NCBI GenBank assembly: GCA_028284565.1
Contig: JANQRM010000623.1
Location: forward strand, 1-11,103
Length of the DNA: 11,103 nucleotides
Reading direction: 5' to 3'
DNA from: Anaerolineae bacterium
GTDB lineage: Bacteria; Chloroflexota; Anaerolineae; Aggregatilineales; Phototrophicaceae
Of the stretch, positions 6,219-11,103 are shown in pieces. Made by a program: the position numbers and the translations under genes. The number at the start of each line of letters is the position of its first letter. Position 1 is the stretch's first letter. Under the pieces are notes generated by a model, which made no database searches, was not told where the DNA came from, and was given only the letters and a program-made list of their open reading frames with translations.

Positions 6219-6608
6219 ATGAAAAGTGCGATACCATATCTTATGTTTTCTGGCAATTGCCGTGAAGCCTTAGAGTTCTATGCAGAGTGTTTAGGTGGTG
6301 AAATCACCTCGATTGTGACGGTGGGTGAGTCGCCCTTACCTGCACCAGATAAGCACAAAGACCGTATCTTCGATGCTGAATTGCGGGCAGAGAATGTTCG
6401 CATCAAAGCATCGGATGATCTGCCAGACCAACCCTTAGTGAAAGGTGGTAATTTTGCGGTGTTTGTCACGTTTACCGACACGGATGAACAGAAACAAGTC
6501 TTTGAGAAGCTGTCGGCTGGTGGGCAGGTGCAATTCCCATTGGAGAATAACTTTGGGATGGTGGTCGATAAGTATAATATTCAATGGATGTTGGCGTTTC
6601 ATCCCTAA
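6219..6608 (+). CDS. VOC-superfamily protein, PhnB-like (glyoxalase/bleomycin resistance fold)
   Basis: The 129-residue protein starts at the ATG at 6219, with AAGGAG nine bases upstream. It shows the PhnB-like (COG2764) version of the VOC fold: MFSGNCREALEFYAECLGG at 9-27, DAELRAENVRIKASDD in the middle, a second beta-alpha unit VFVTFTDTDEQKQVFEKLSAGG, and the end FGMVVDKYNIQWML, equivalent to the FG...D.fGv.Wml signature. The superfamily includes glyoxalases, dioxygenases and antibiotic-binding proteins. PhnB-like members generally have no assigned reaction, and the metal ligands of glyoxalase I are not clearly conserved. It is the third gene of the ArsR operon, 58 bp after the SRPBCC gene. 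A detoxification or ligand-binding role is inferred from these neighbours. Confidence 0.88.
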   Translation: MKSAIPYLMFSGNCREALEFYAECLGGEITSIVTVGESPLPAPDKHKDRIFDAELRAENVRIKASDDLPDQPLVKGGNFAVFVTFTDTDEQKQVFEKLSAGGQVQFPLENNFGMVVDKYNIQWMLAFHP

Positions 6609-6623
6609 ATCAAGGAGACGAAA

Positions 6624-6944
6624 ATGAGTGACCCTACTGCAGCCATTCGCATGAAAGCTGGACAATACGTCGGTGTGGATGAAGGCACAGCTTGTACACA
6701 GAGTTCGTTTAAGTCGGGGAAGAAAGCGTTCTTGTATATCGGCGAGCAAGGTGGACGTTATAAAGCCATGTTCAAATTGAAGGAGTCCATCCCCGAAGCA
6801 ATCGAATTGGCAGATGAGTATCCCAACGATTATCAAGTGGGCAATCAGGGCTGGGTGACAGCGCGCTTTAGTGTAGAGGAGCCGATGCCTCAAGATTTGT
6901 GGGAACGCTGGCTGGATGAGAGTTATACATTGAGTCGGAGCTAG
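6624..6944 (+). CDS. YjbR/MmcQ-like protein
   Basis: The 106-residue protein begins at the ATG at 6624, 15 bp after the VOC gene, with AAGGAG seven bases upstream, so it is the last gene of the ArsR operon. The pattern SSFKSGKKAFLYIGE, KAMFKLKESIPEAIELADEYPNDYQVGNQGWVTARF and the C-terminal LWERWLDESYTL matches the compact YjbR/MmcQ fold (PF04237): a beta strand pair, the xxGxxGWV turn and a terminal helix with DESY. Members are called DNA-binding because of a CyaY-like structure, but no biochemical role is settled. Such genes often travel with PhnB-like VOC and ArsR/SRPBCC genes, as here. No terminator is visible after it. Confidence 0.8.
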   Translation: MSDPTAAIRMKAGQYVGVDEGTACTQSSFKSGKKAFLYIGEQGGRYKAMFKLKESIPEAIELADEYPNDYQVGNQGWVTARFSVEEPMPQDLWERWLDESYTLSRS

Positions 6945-7016
6945 TCAAAACTATCCATGAGTCGCCCATCTTTGATATGATGAGTGTTATCGACATCCTA
7001 TCGAAACTTTCAACCG

Positions 7017-7907
7017 ATGAAGCGACTCATCTTCTTTCTCCTCTTATGTGTCACCCTCGCCACTCCTGCACAAGATGAACCTCTGCCGGAGATCAATGAC
7101 TTTTTGTATCAGTTGCAGGATGCGGATTTGTATGAGATTTCGCGGACGAAGTATGACCTCGCCATCATTGACTATTCGACAGATGGAACGGAAGCGGGTG
7201 CATATACTGTCGATGACATCGCGTTTTTGCAACAAGGTATGGGGGACCCGACGATTGTACTGGCGTATTTAAGTATTGGTGAGGCGGAGGATTATCGCTG
7301 GTATTGGGAGGCGGACTGGGAAATCAATCCCCCCGATTGGTTGGATGCGGAAAATCCCGCGTGGGAAGGGAATTACAAAGTCCGTTACTGGGATGAGGAC
7401 TGGCAAGCGATTGTCTTTGCTTACCTCGATACAATCCTCGAAGCTGGATTTGATGGTGTGTATCTCGACATTGTTGATGCCTATGAATTTTATGAAGAGC
7501 AAGGGCGCGAGTCGTCTGGGCAAGAGATGGTCGATTTTGTCTGGGCGATTGCGGACTATACCCACGAAACTGACCGCGACTTTTTCATCATCCCACAGAA
7601 CGGCGCACAACTCGCCCTCGATTACCCCGCGTATCTCAATGCAGTGGATGGGATTGGTCAGGAGGATATGTATTATGGCTATGAGGACGATGGCGAACCC
7701 ACGCCTGATGATGTTATCACTGAGTTGGAGTCCGTGCTGGATGCCTTTGTTGAAGCCGATAAGTGGGTGTTGTTGACGGCGTATACCACTGACCCTGACC
7801 AGATTGCCGACCATTACACCCGTGCCAGAGAACGTGATTATATTCCCTTTGCGACGGTGCGCGCGTTAGATGAACTAACCATCAATTCCGGATACGGACC
7901 GGATTAA
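7017..7907 (+). CDS. Secreted TM1410/GH114-like putative glycoside hydrolase
   Basis: The start is placed at the ATG at 7017, giving a 296-residue protein with signal peptide MKRLIFFLLLCVTLATPA, probably cut before Gln19. An upstream in-frame ATG at 6984 would spoil the signal peptide. No ribosome-binding site is visible. The mature protein has a TIM-barrel-type pattern of the MJ1477/TM1410 family, related to GH114 endo-alpha-1,4-polygalactosaminidase: YDLAIIDYSTDG at 46-57, VLAYLSIGEAEDYR at 81-94, FDGVYLDIVDAY at 135-146, IIPQNG at 181-186 and GQEDMYYG at 215-222. Asp141 in the DGVYLD strand and Glu89 are the likely catalytic or binding acids. It probably cleaves an extracellular amino-sugar polymer, though the substrate is untested in most members. 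Its stop overlaps that of the convergent flavoprotein gene by four bases. Confidence 0.85.
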   Translation: MKRLIFFLLLCVTLATPAQDEPLPEINDFLYQLQDADLYEISRTKYDLAIIDYSTDGTEAGAYTVDDIAFLQQGMGDPTIVLAYLSIGEAEDYRWYWEADWEINPPDWLDAENPAWEGNYKVRYWDEDWQAIVFAYLDTILEAGFDGVYLDIVDAYEFYEEQGRESSGQEMVDFVWAIADYTHETDRDFFIIPQNGAQLALDYPAYLNAVDGIGQEDMYYGYEDDGEPTPDDVITELESVLDAFVEADKWVLLTAYTTDPDQIADHYTRARERDYIPFATVRALDELTINSGYGPD

Positions 7908-8404
7908 CTCTCCTCAATGACCCAGCGAGTAGCGGTTTTTGGGAAGTCGGATTCGAGCCATGCGTAGACGATTTCTGGATTGAGACGATAGGTCACGTTG
8001 CCGGGTGTAGGTTTGGGGTCAGGCTTGAAGGGTGGATATTTCTCCGCGTAGGCATCAGCGATTTTGATGAGCAAGGGTATGTCGGCTTCCCCCACTTCGG
8101 AGACTGTGCCTTCGATAATGACGGTATCATCCCCACTTTCGAGATGGACAACGACGTTGGGACTAGCGGTGAGGTTGCGACTCTTACGGGATGAGCGACC
8201 TGAGCCAAAGTAGAGGGCTTCATCCACCCATACGCCCCAGACCGGCGCAACATGCGGTTTGCCATCGGGACGCACGGTGCATATCCAATAGTTGCGCGAC
8301 TTCGCCATCTGCTCATCGACCCACGACCAGTCCATCAAGCCCTCGTCGCCTGTGTGGATGCCATAATCTTTCATCGTCGGACGGGAGCGTTTGCGCGTGA
8401 CCAT
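7904..8404 (-). CDS. Pyridoxamine 5'-phosphate oxidase-fold flavoprotein
   Basis: The start is the ATG at 8404, with AAGGAGG five bases upstream; a longer frame from 8449 lacks this. The 166-residue protein has the PNPOx-like split beta-barrel. YWICTVRPDGKPHVAPVWGVWVDEALYFGSG at 39-69 is the first half and SSRKSRNLTASPNVVVHLESGDD at 71-93 the cofactor-phosphate-binding stretch, followed by VIIEGTVSEV. The family binds FMN or F420. This RPDGxPHxxPVWxxW variety is common in actinobacteria and Chloroflexota and often uses F420, but the cofactor cannot be settled here. True vitamin B6 synthesis is unlikely because the PdxH C-terminal region is missing. It is a single-gene unit. Confidence 0.87.
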   Translation of the reverse strand: MVTRKRSRPTMKDYGIHTGDEGLMDWSWVDEQMAKSRNYWICTVRPDGKPHVAPVWGVWVDEALYFGSGRSSRKSRNLTASPNVVVHLESGDDTVIIEGTVSEVGEADIPLLIKIADAYAEKYPPFKPDPKPTPGNVTYRLNPEIVYAWLESDFPKTATRWVIEES

Positions 8405-8474
8405 ACCTGCCTCCTTGTGTGTGATTTGGGGAGGATGATTATATAACATTTGTTCTGATTTGTGAGGAGGAAGT

Positions 8475-8858
8475 TTAGGGATAGGGCATCACAGCAAGTT
8501 CGCCGATTAAGGGTGTCATATCTTTAAGGTTATGCGTGTATAGTGGGATTTGTAAGCGATGGGCTACTGATGCAATCAGACAATCATTCATGGTGATATG
8601 ATGACTAAATTGAAAGTGATCGAGTTGTTCGATTGCCCATTGTTGATCATAACTATTTAAATAAAGTCGTTCAAATTTTTCTAAAATGCGTCGAGACTCA
8701 GCTTGATTGGCTTTACTCGTCGCGCCTGACATGACTTCTAACCATGTGATAGATGTTACTGAGAGTGGGAATGTAAGTGAATCAATCCATGTCAGTGTTT
8801 CCGGTTTCAGACGAAAATAATGTAGGATAACGGTGGTATCGACAATGCCCTGACTCAC
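8475..8858 (-). CDS. PIN-domain ribonuclease, VapC-like toxin of a type II toxin-antitoxin pair
   Basis: This 127-residue PIN protein starts at GTG 8858, overlapping the antitoxin stop by four bases (GTGA). The metal-binding acids of the PIN active site are all visible: Asp7 in GIVDTT, Glu41 in TWLEV and Asp92 in TMNDCLIA. THNLKDM at 108-114 supplies the fourth position (Asn110/Asp113). The length fits VapC-type endoribonucleases, which cleave tRNA or rRNA when freed from their antitoxin. Its position immediately after a small helical protein supports a toxin role. Like its partner it uses rather AT-rich codons. No other genes are coupled to it. Confidence 0.88.
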   Translation of the reverse strand: MSQGIVDTTVILHYFRLKPETLTWIDSLTFPLSVTSITWLEVMSGATSKANQAESRRILEKFERLYLNSYDQQWAIEQLDHFQFSHHITMNDCLIASVAHRLQIPLYTHNLKDMTPLIGELAVMPYP

Positions 8859-9130
8859 TGGTCATCTTCCAACTTGCCTAGCCGTTGACGACGTTGTTCT
8901 GCCCGAAGATGTTTCACCCATTCCACAGGGTCTTCAATCTCTGGATATTTCATCTCAATCTCGCCGATTTCGTCCAGCAATTGATTGAGGGATTTTCCCC
9001 AATGTTCTTCCGTTTCGGTATTGGGTGATACTGTGGGTTCATCGAGCATATCTATGAGTAACTTTGCCAGTTCTTTGCGTTCTTCTGGTGTGAGAGCTTT
9101 GGCTTGTTCCAAGATTTCTGTCACTGTCAT
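8855..9130 (-). CDS. Antitoxin of the PIN toxin pair
   Basis: The 91-residue protein starts at the ATG at 9130, with AAGG about nine bases upstream. The N-terminal part (VTEILEQAKALTPEERKELAKLLIDMLDE, 2-31) is a helical LTPEERxELAxLL unit found in many small antitoxins beside PIN or RelE toxins. The remainder is charged, with a basic KHLRAEQRRQRL segment near the end that may wrap the toxin. No ribbon-helix-helix or AbrB motif is apparent, so how it would bind DNA is unclear. As first gene it fits the usual order, with the antitoxin made in excess and the toxin translated by coupling. The dyad over the -35 box of its promoter suggests autoregulation. Confidence 0.8.
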   Translation of the reverse strand: MTVTEILEQAKALTPEERKELAKLLIDMLDEPTVSPNTETEEHWGKSLNQLLDEIGEIEMKYPEIEDPVEWVKHLRAEQRRQRLGKLEDDQ

Positions 9131-9162
9131 TTGCTACAACCTTCATCATGAATGTGTGCCTC

Positions 9163-9191
9163 ATTATAGCGTTTTTTAACAAATCTATCAG
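9163..9191 (-). promoter_or_regulatory. Promoter of the toxin-antitoxin module
   Basis: On the minus strand CTGATA (9191-9186), a 17-base spacer and a perfect TATAAT (9168-9163) form a sigma-70 promoter. The predicted transcription start at about 9156 leaves a leader of about 26 bases before the antitoxin ATG. Confidence 0.6.
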
Positions 9192-9197
9192 CTAGAT
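9183..9197. promoter_or_regulatory. Inverted repeat over the -35 box, candidate TA operator
   Basis: ATCTA (9183-9187) and TAGAT (9193-9197) are perfect 5-bp arms around five bases and overlap the -35 box of the module. An antitoxin or toxin-antitoxin complex bound here would block polymerase. The arms are short, so chance is possible. Confidence 0.3.
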
Positions 9198-9298
9198 GTG
9201 AACCACCGCTTGCCTGACGATTGAGTAGTTTAAGGACGATGGGGCGAATTGTGGGGTTAGAATAGAAGCAAGTGGGTAAATGATAAAGTGGAGACATG

Positions 9299-10459
9299 AT
9301 GCGACGAATCTATTGGATATTGTCGTTGTTGCTATTTGTGTTGTTGATAGGTGTATCGGTTGGGACTGCGACGACGGATGATACACCAGATATGTTGGTG
9401 TATTCGACTTATACATATGGCGAAGGTTCAACACTCAACCTCTACAATCCAGCGACAAATGAACATACGCTTTTGTACGAAGGTGTTGATCGAATCTATT
9501 TTGATTTCAGCTCGGATGGACGGATTGCTTTTTCACTATGGTCAAAAGAGGATGACGGTCTCTATATTTTGGATACAAACGTACCTGAGCAACCGCTTAT
9601 TAACTTAACAGAAGTTTTCGGTTTAGTAAAAGTCTTGCACTTAGGTTGGAGTCCTGATAGTCGATACCTCGTGTTTACTGTTGTTGAACCTGACAATTCA
9701 CGCTCCCTAAATCTTTGGGATGGTGAGCAAATTTTTAATATTACTCCCCAAAACCTTCCTGCCACCCCCGAGTCTTATAGTATTGCTTGGAGTCCTGATG
9801 GTAGATTAGCTATATCAGTTGGATTTGGGTATCTGCGAGGTTCTCATCCAAGTGAAATTTACCTCTGGGATGGTCGGTCAGCAGTGAACTTAAGTCAGAA
9901 TTCTGAAGCACAGGATCATAGGATGGCGTGGAGCGAGGATGGGGAATTGGCTTTTATCTCCAATAATCGCTTACTTGTTTGGGATGGTGTATCGATGACG
10001 GATGGTGTACCTGATGTTGATACATTCATTGATATTGGCTCGGAGTTCGATTTACGACGCGCCTATCCAACATGGACACCTGATGGGCATCTATCATTTA
10101 TTGCTCAGTCGCTAAAACATTCCTTCAGGTATTTTGTTATTTATGAATGGGATGGTTCAACGACAACTGTGATTAGTCCAACTGCATCCGATCATTATAC
10201 TAATTTTGCATGGAGTGACGACGGATATTTAGCCTCAGTGATGAACATGGAGACCTTATCTGTTCAGGCTCCAGATAATCAGATTGTTCATGAAGCCTAT
10301 GTAATGCAGGGTATTGCATGGAGTACGAATGGATATTTAGTTTATTGTGACGCAGGTTTAACCTTGTGGAATAGGGAAACACTGATTGAAATTATCACAG
10401 GCGATTACGTTATCGCAAAATGGCAAAGTGGGCAGGTTGCCGGGTGTCTAGTAGGCTAG
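9299..10459 (+). CDS. Secreted seven-repeat beta-propeller protein (TolB/PD40-like)
   Basis: Two adjacent ATGs (9296, 9299) are possible; 9299 is chosen because GGAG then lies five bases upstream. The 386-residue product starts with a signal peptide, MRRIYWILSLLLFVLLIGVSVGTA. The rest is built from seven repeats of the form WSPDGRLAFS at residues 70, 117, 164, 211, 259, 305 and 341, spaced 46-48 residues apart except for the last at 36. Most blades also contain an LWDG strand. This is the PD40/TolB-type or WD40-like propeller, usually a binding platform rather than an enzyme. No catalytic domain is attached, and the final blade is short and may close with the N-terminal strand. A candidate TAGAAT -10 box lies at 9258-9263. 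It is transcribed alone and ends at a strong terminator. Confidence 0.85.
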   Translation: MRRIYWILSLLLFVLLIGVSVGTATTDDTPDMLVYSTYTYGEGSTLNLYNPATNEHTLLYEGVDRIYFDFSSDGRIAFSLWSKEDDGLYILDTNVPEQPLINLTEVFGLVKVLHLGWSPDSRYLVFTVVEPDNSRSLNLWDGEQIFNITPQNLPATPESYSIAWSPDGRLAISVGFGYLRGSHPSEIYLWDGRSAVNLSQNSEAQDHRMAWSEDGELAFISNNRLLVWDGVSMTDGVPDVDTFIDIGSEFDLRRAYPTWTPDGHLSFIAQSLKHSFRYFVIYEWDGSTTTVISPTASDHYTNFAWSDDGYLASVMNMETLSVQAPDNQIVHEAYVMQGIAWSTNGYLVYCDAGLTLWNRETLIEIITGDYVIAKWQSGQVAGCLVG

Positions 10460-10475
10460 TTTATCTATAACTAGG

Positions 10476-10507
10476 AAGGACGACTCGTGGTGAGCCGTCC
10501 TTTTTTT
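10476..10507 (+). terminator. Rho-independent terminator of the propeller gene
   Basis: AAGGACGACTC pairs with GAGCCGTCCTT (one A-C mismatch) around the loop GTGGT, and a run of seven T follows at 10501-10507. It begins 17 bases after the stop codon and acts in the plus direction only. Confidence 0.88.
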
Positions 10508-10514
10508 GTGTCCC

Positions 10515-10826
10515 CTATTCGCGGGCTTGGAGGATTTCATCGATGAGGGATTCGATGAGGTCTTTGAGTTGATCGGGGACTTCGGTTTCGGTGGGTTGAG
10601 CTTGACGCGCGATTTGTACGGCATCTTCCACCGTGTAACCCCCGATGAGGGCGAGGGCAAGCGTGGTCAACAGAGTCAGGAGTTCTTGGCGCATGGGGGC
10701 GAACTCCGGCACGGCGAGGATGAATATCCCCACGGCGAGAGAGATGATGGCGATGATGACTCGGCGGGATTTGAGGGCGATGAGTAGCGGGTCGATGAAG
10801 GGTGTGCGTTGGGATTTGTTTTGCAT
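10515..10826 (-). CDS. Small two-helix membrane protein, holin-like (tentative)
   Basis: The start is the ATG at 10826, with AAAGGA nine bases upstream, giving 103 residues; ATGs further upstream lack a site. Hydrophobic helices span about 23-41 and 48-63, joined by a short turn PEFAPMRQ. They are followed by GGYTVEDA and a helical C-terminal tail rich in acidic residues (DQLKDLIESLIDEILQARE). The architecture of two helices and a charged tail in about 100 residues is that of small phage holins. I recall similar GGYxxED proteins beside prophage-like genes in Chloroflexota, but the resemblance is not decisive. It lies just upstream of a palindromic repeat. The incomplete gene on the same strand at the right edge may be its neighbour in the same unit. 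Confidence 0.6.
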   Translation of the reverse strand: MQNKSQRTPFIDPLLIALKSRRVIIAIISLAVGIFILAVPEFAPMRQELLTLLTTLALALIGGYTVEDAVQIARQAQPTETEVPDQLKDLIESLIDEILQARE

Positions 10827-10872
10827 GGTGTTGATTCCTTTCATAGCATTCAGATGATAGATTGTTGATAAA

Positions 10873-10957
10873 GACCTCACCCCCTAAATCCCCCTCTCCC
10901 TGTTCGCTTCGTTTCACTTCGCAGGAGAGGGGGACTATTTGTTGGGGATTTGAGGTT
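10873..10957. repeat. Palindromic interspersed repeat (CCCCCTCTCC/GGAGAGGGGG hairpin)
   Basis: CCCCCTCTCC (10890-10899) and GGAGAGGGGG (10924-10933) are perfect 10-bp arms around a 24-base loop. Outer segments CCTCACCCC and GGGGATTTGAGG also pair imperfectly, giving a long stem. This CCTCACCCCC...CCCTCTCC element type is one I recall as repeated many times in Chloroflexota chromosomes. It lies between two same-strand genes and has no U-tract. Confidence 0.6.
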
Positions 10958-11103
10958 TTACAGATTGCGGAGGTCGCGGATTTCTTGTTCGAGCCAGCGG
11001 ACGCGCTCAGCTAAATCTCCGAGCAATCCAGTGAACAAGGTCGGGTCTAAGGGAGTGGTGAAGTCGATGCGCGATTGACGGATTTCGGTTTGTCGCCCTG
11101 CTT
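10958..11103 (-). CDS. C-terminal fragment of an unrecognised protein ending in a coiled coil (partial)
   Basis: An open minus-strand frame enters from the right edge and ends with TAA at 10958-10960. It shows 47 complete residues, ending LLGDLAERVRWLEQEIRDLRNL, a heptad-like amphipathic helix consistent with a short coiled coil. The preceding residues IRQSRIDFTTPLDPTLFTGLL are not distinctive. Coiled-coil ends like this occur in phage tail or structural proteins, and the holin-like gene next to it makes that worth considering, but the fragment is too short to assign. Coding is supported by absence of stops and by the plausible codon pattern. Confidence 0.5.
   Translation of the reverse strand, partial: AGRQTEIRQSRIDFTTPLDPTLFTGLLGDLAERVRWLEQEIRDLRNL

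Noticed and set aside
7269..7814. 181-codon minus-strand frame and overlapping plus-strand frames
   Set aside because: All are shadows of the glycosidase gene, which has a signal peptide and clear family motifs.
10506..10917. Several overlapping frames on both strands near the holin-like gene
   Set aside because: Only the 10515-10826 minus frame has a ribosome-binding site and membrane-protein composition; the others are His/Arg/Pro- or Asp/Gly-rich artefacts.
1..11103. CRISPR array, tRNA, rRNA, transposase or integrase
   Set aside because: No regularly spaced repeats, cloverleaf, rRNA-like segment or transposase motif was found on reading both strands.

Overview
The window is a densely packed, mid-GC bacterial chromosome segment carrying about 17 genes on both strands. 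The best taxonomic guess is Chloroflexota (Anaerolineae-like), and it is only a guess. It rests on the style of the secreted LytR-CpsA-Psr (LCP) protein, a secreted TM1410-like glycosidase and beta-propeller, a small membrane protein ending in GGYTVEDA, and two interspersed inverted repeats (a GTAGGGGCAGAC-type and a CCTCACCCCC/GGAGAGGGGG-type hairpin) of kinds I recall from such genomes. No tRNA, rRNA, CRISPR array or insertion sequence was seen. No stretch longer than 300 bases lacks a gene.

Layout. 1-328 (-): N-terminal part of a membrane-anchored SGNH/GDSL hydrolase. 380-401: inverted repeat. 419-1393 (-): zinc-independent MDR/quinone-oxidoreductase-like enzyme. 1512-2211 (-): a tightly coupled pair, a four-helix membrane protein followed by a small XRE-type regulator. 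2443-2622 (+): an unrecognised 59-residue protein with a Cys-x3-Cys-x3-Cys cluster and one membrane helix. 2619-3828 (-): a DUF4145 zinc-ribbon protein followed by a Nudix hydrolase. 3988-5283 (+): exported LCP-family protein. 5344-6944 (+): a four-gene operon of ArsR-type regulator, SRPBCC/AHSA1 protein, PhnB-like VOC protein and YjbR/MmcQ-like protein. 7017-7907 (+): secreted TM1410/GH114-like glycosidase. 7904-8404 (-): PNPOx-fold flavoprotein. 8475-9130 (-): PIN-toxin/antitoxin module. 9299-10459 (+): secreted seven-repeat beta-propeller with a clear intrinsic terminator. 10515-10826 (-): holin-like two-helix membrane protein. 10873-10957: palindromic repeat. 10958-11103 (-): C-terminal fragment of a coiled-coil protein.

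How it works together. Most of the window is a set of short independent units. The best integrated is the ArsR operon. A near-consensus promoter (TTGACA-17-TATACA) places the transcription start on or next to the ATG, so the mRNA is probably leaderless. A perfect 16-bp palindrome lies across the -10 end and the start codon and is a natural autoregulatory operator. The other regulated units are the XRE/membrane-protein pair and the toxin-antitoxin pair. The latter has its own promoter with an inverted repeat on the -35 box. Three exported proteins (LCP, glycosidase, propeller) point to cell-envelope and extracellular polysaccharide work, but they are separately transcribed. I see no clearly new multi-gene system. 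The least explained items are the 59-residue Cys-cluster membrane protein, the leaderless operator-controlled operon, and the holin-like/coiled-coil pair at the right edge.
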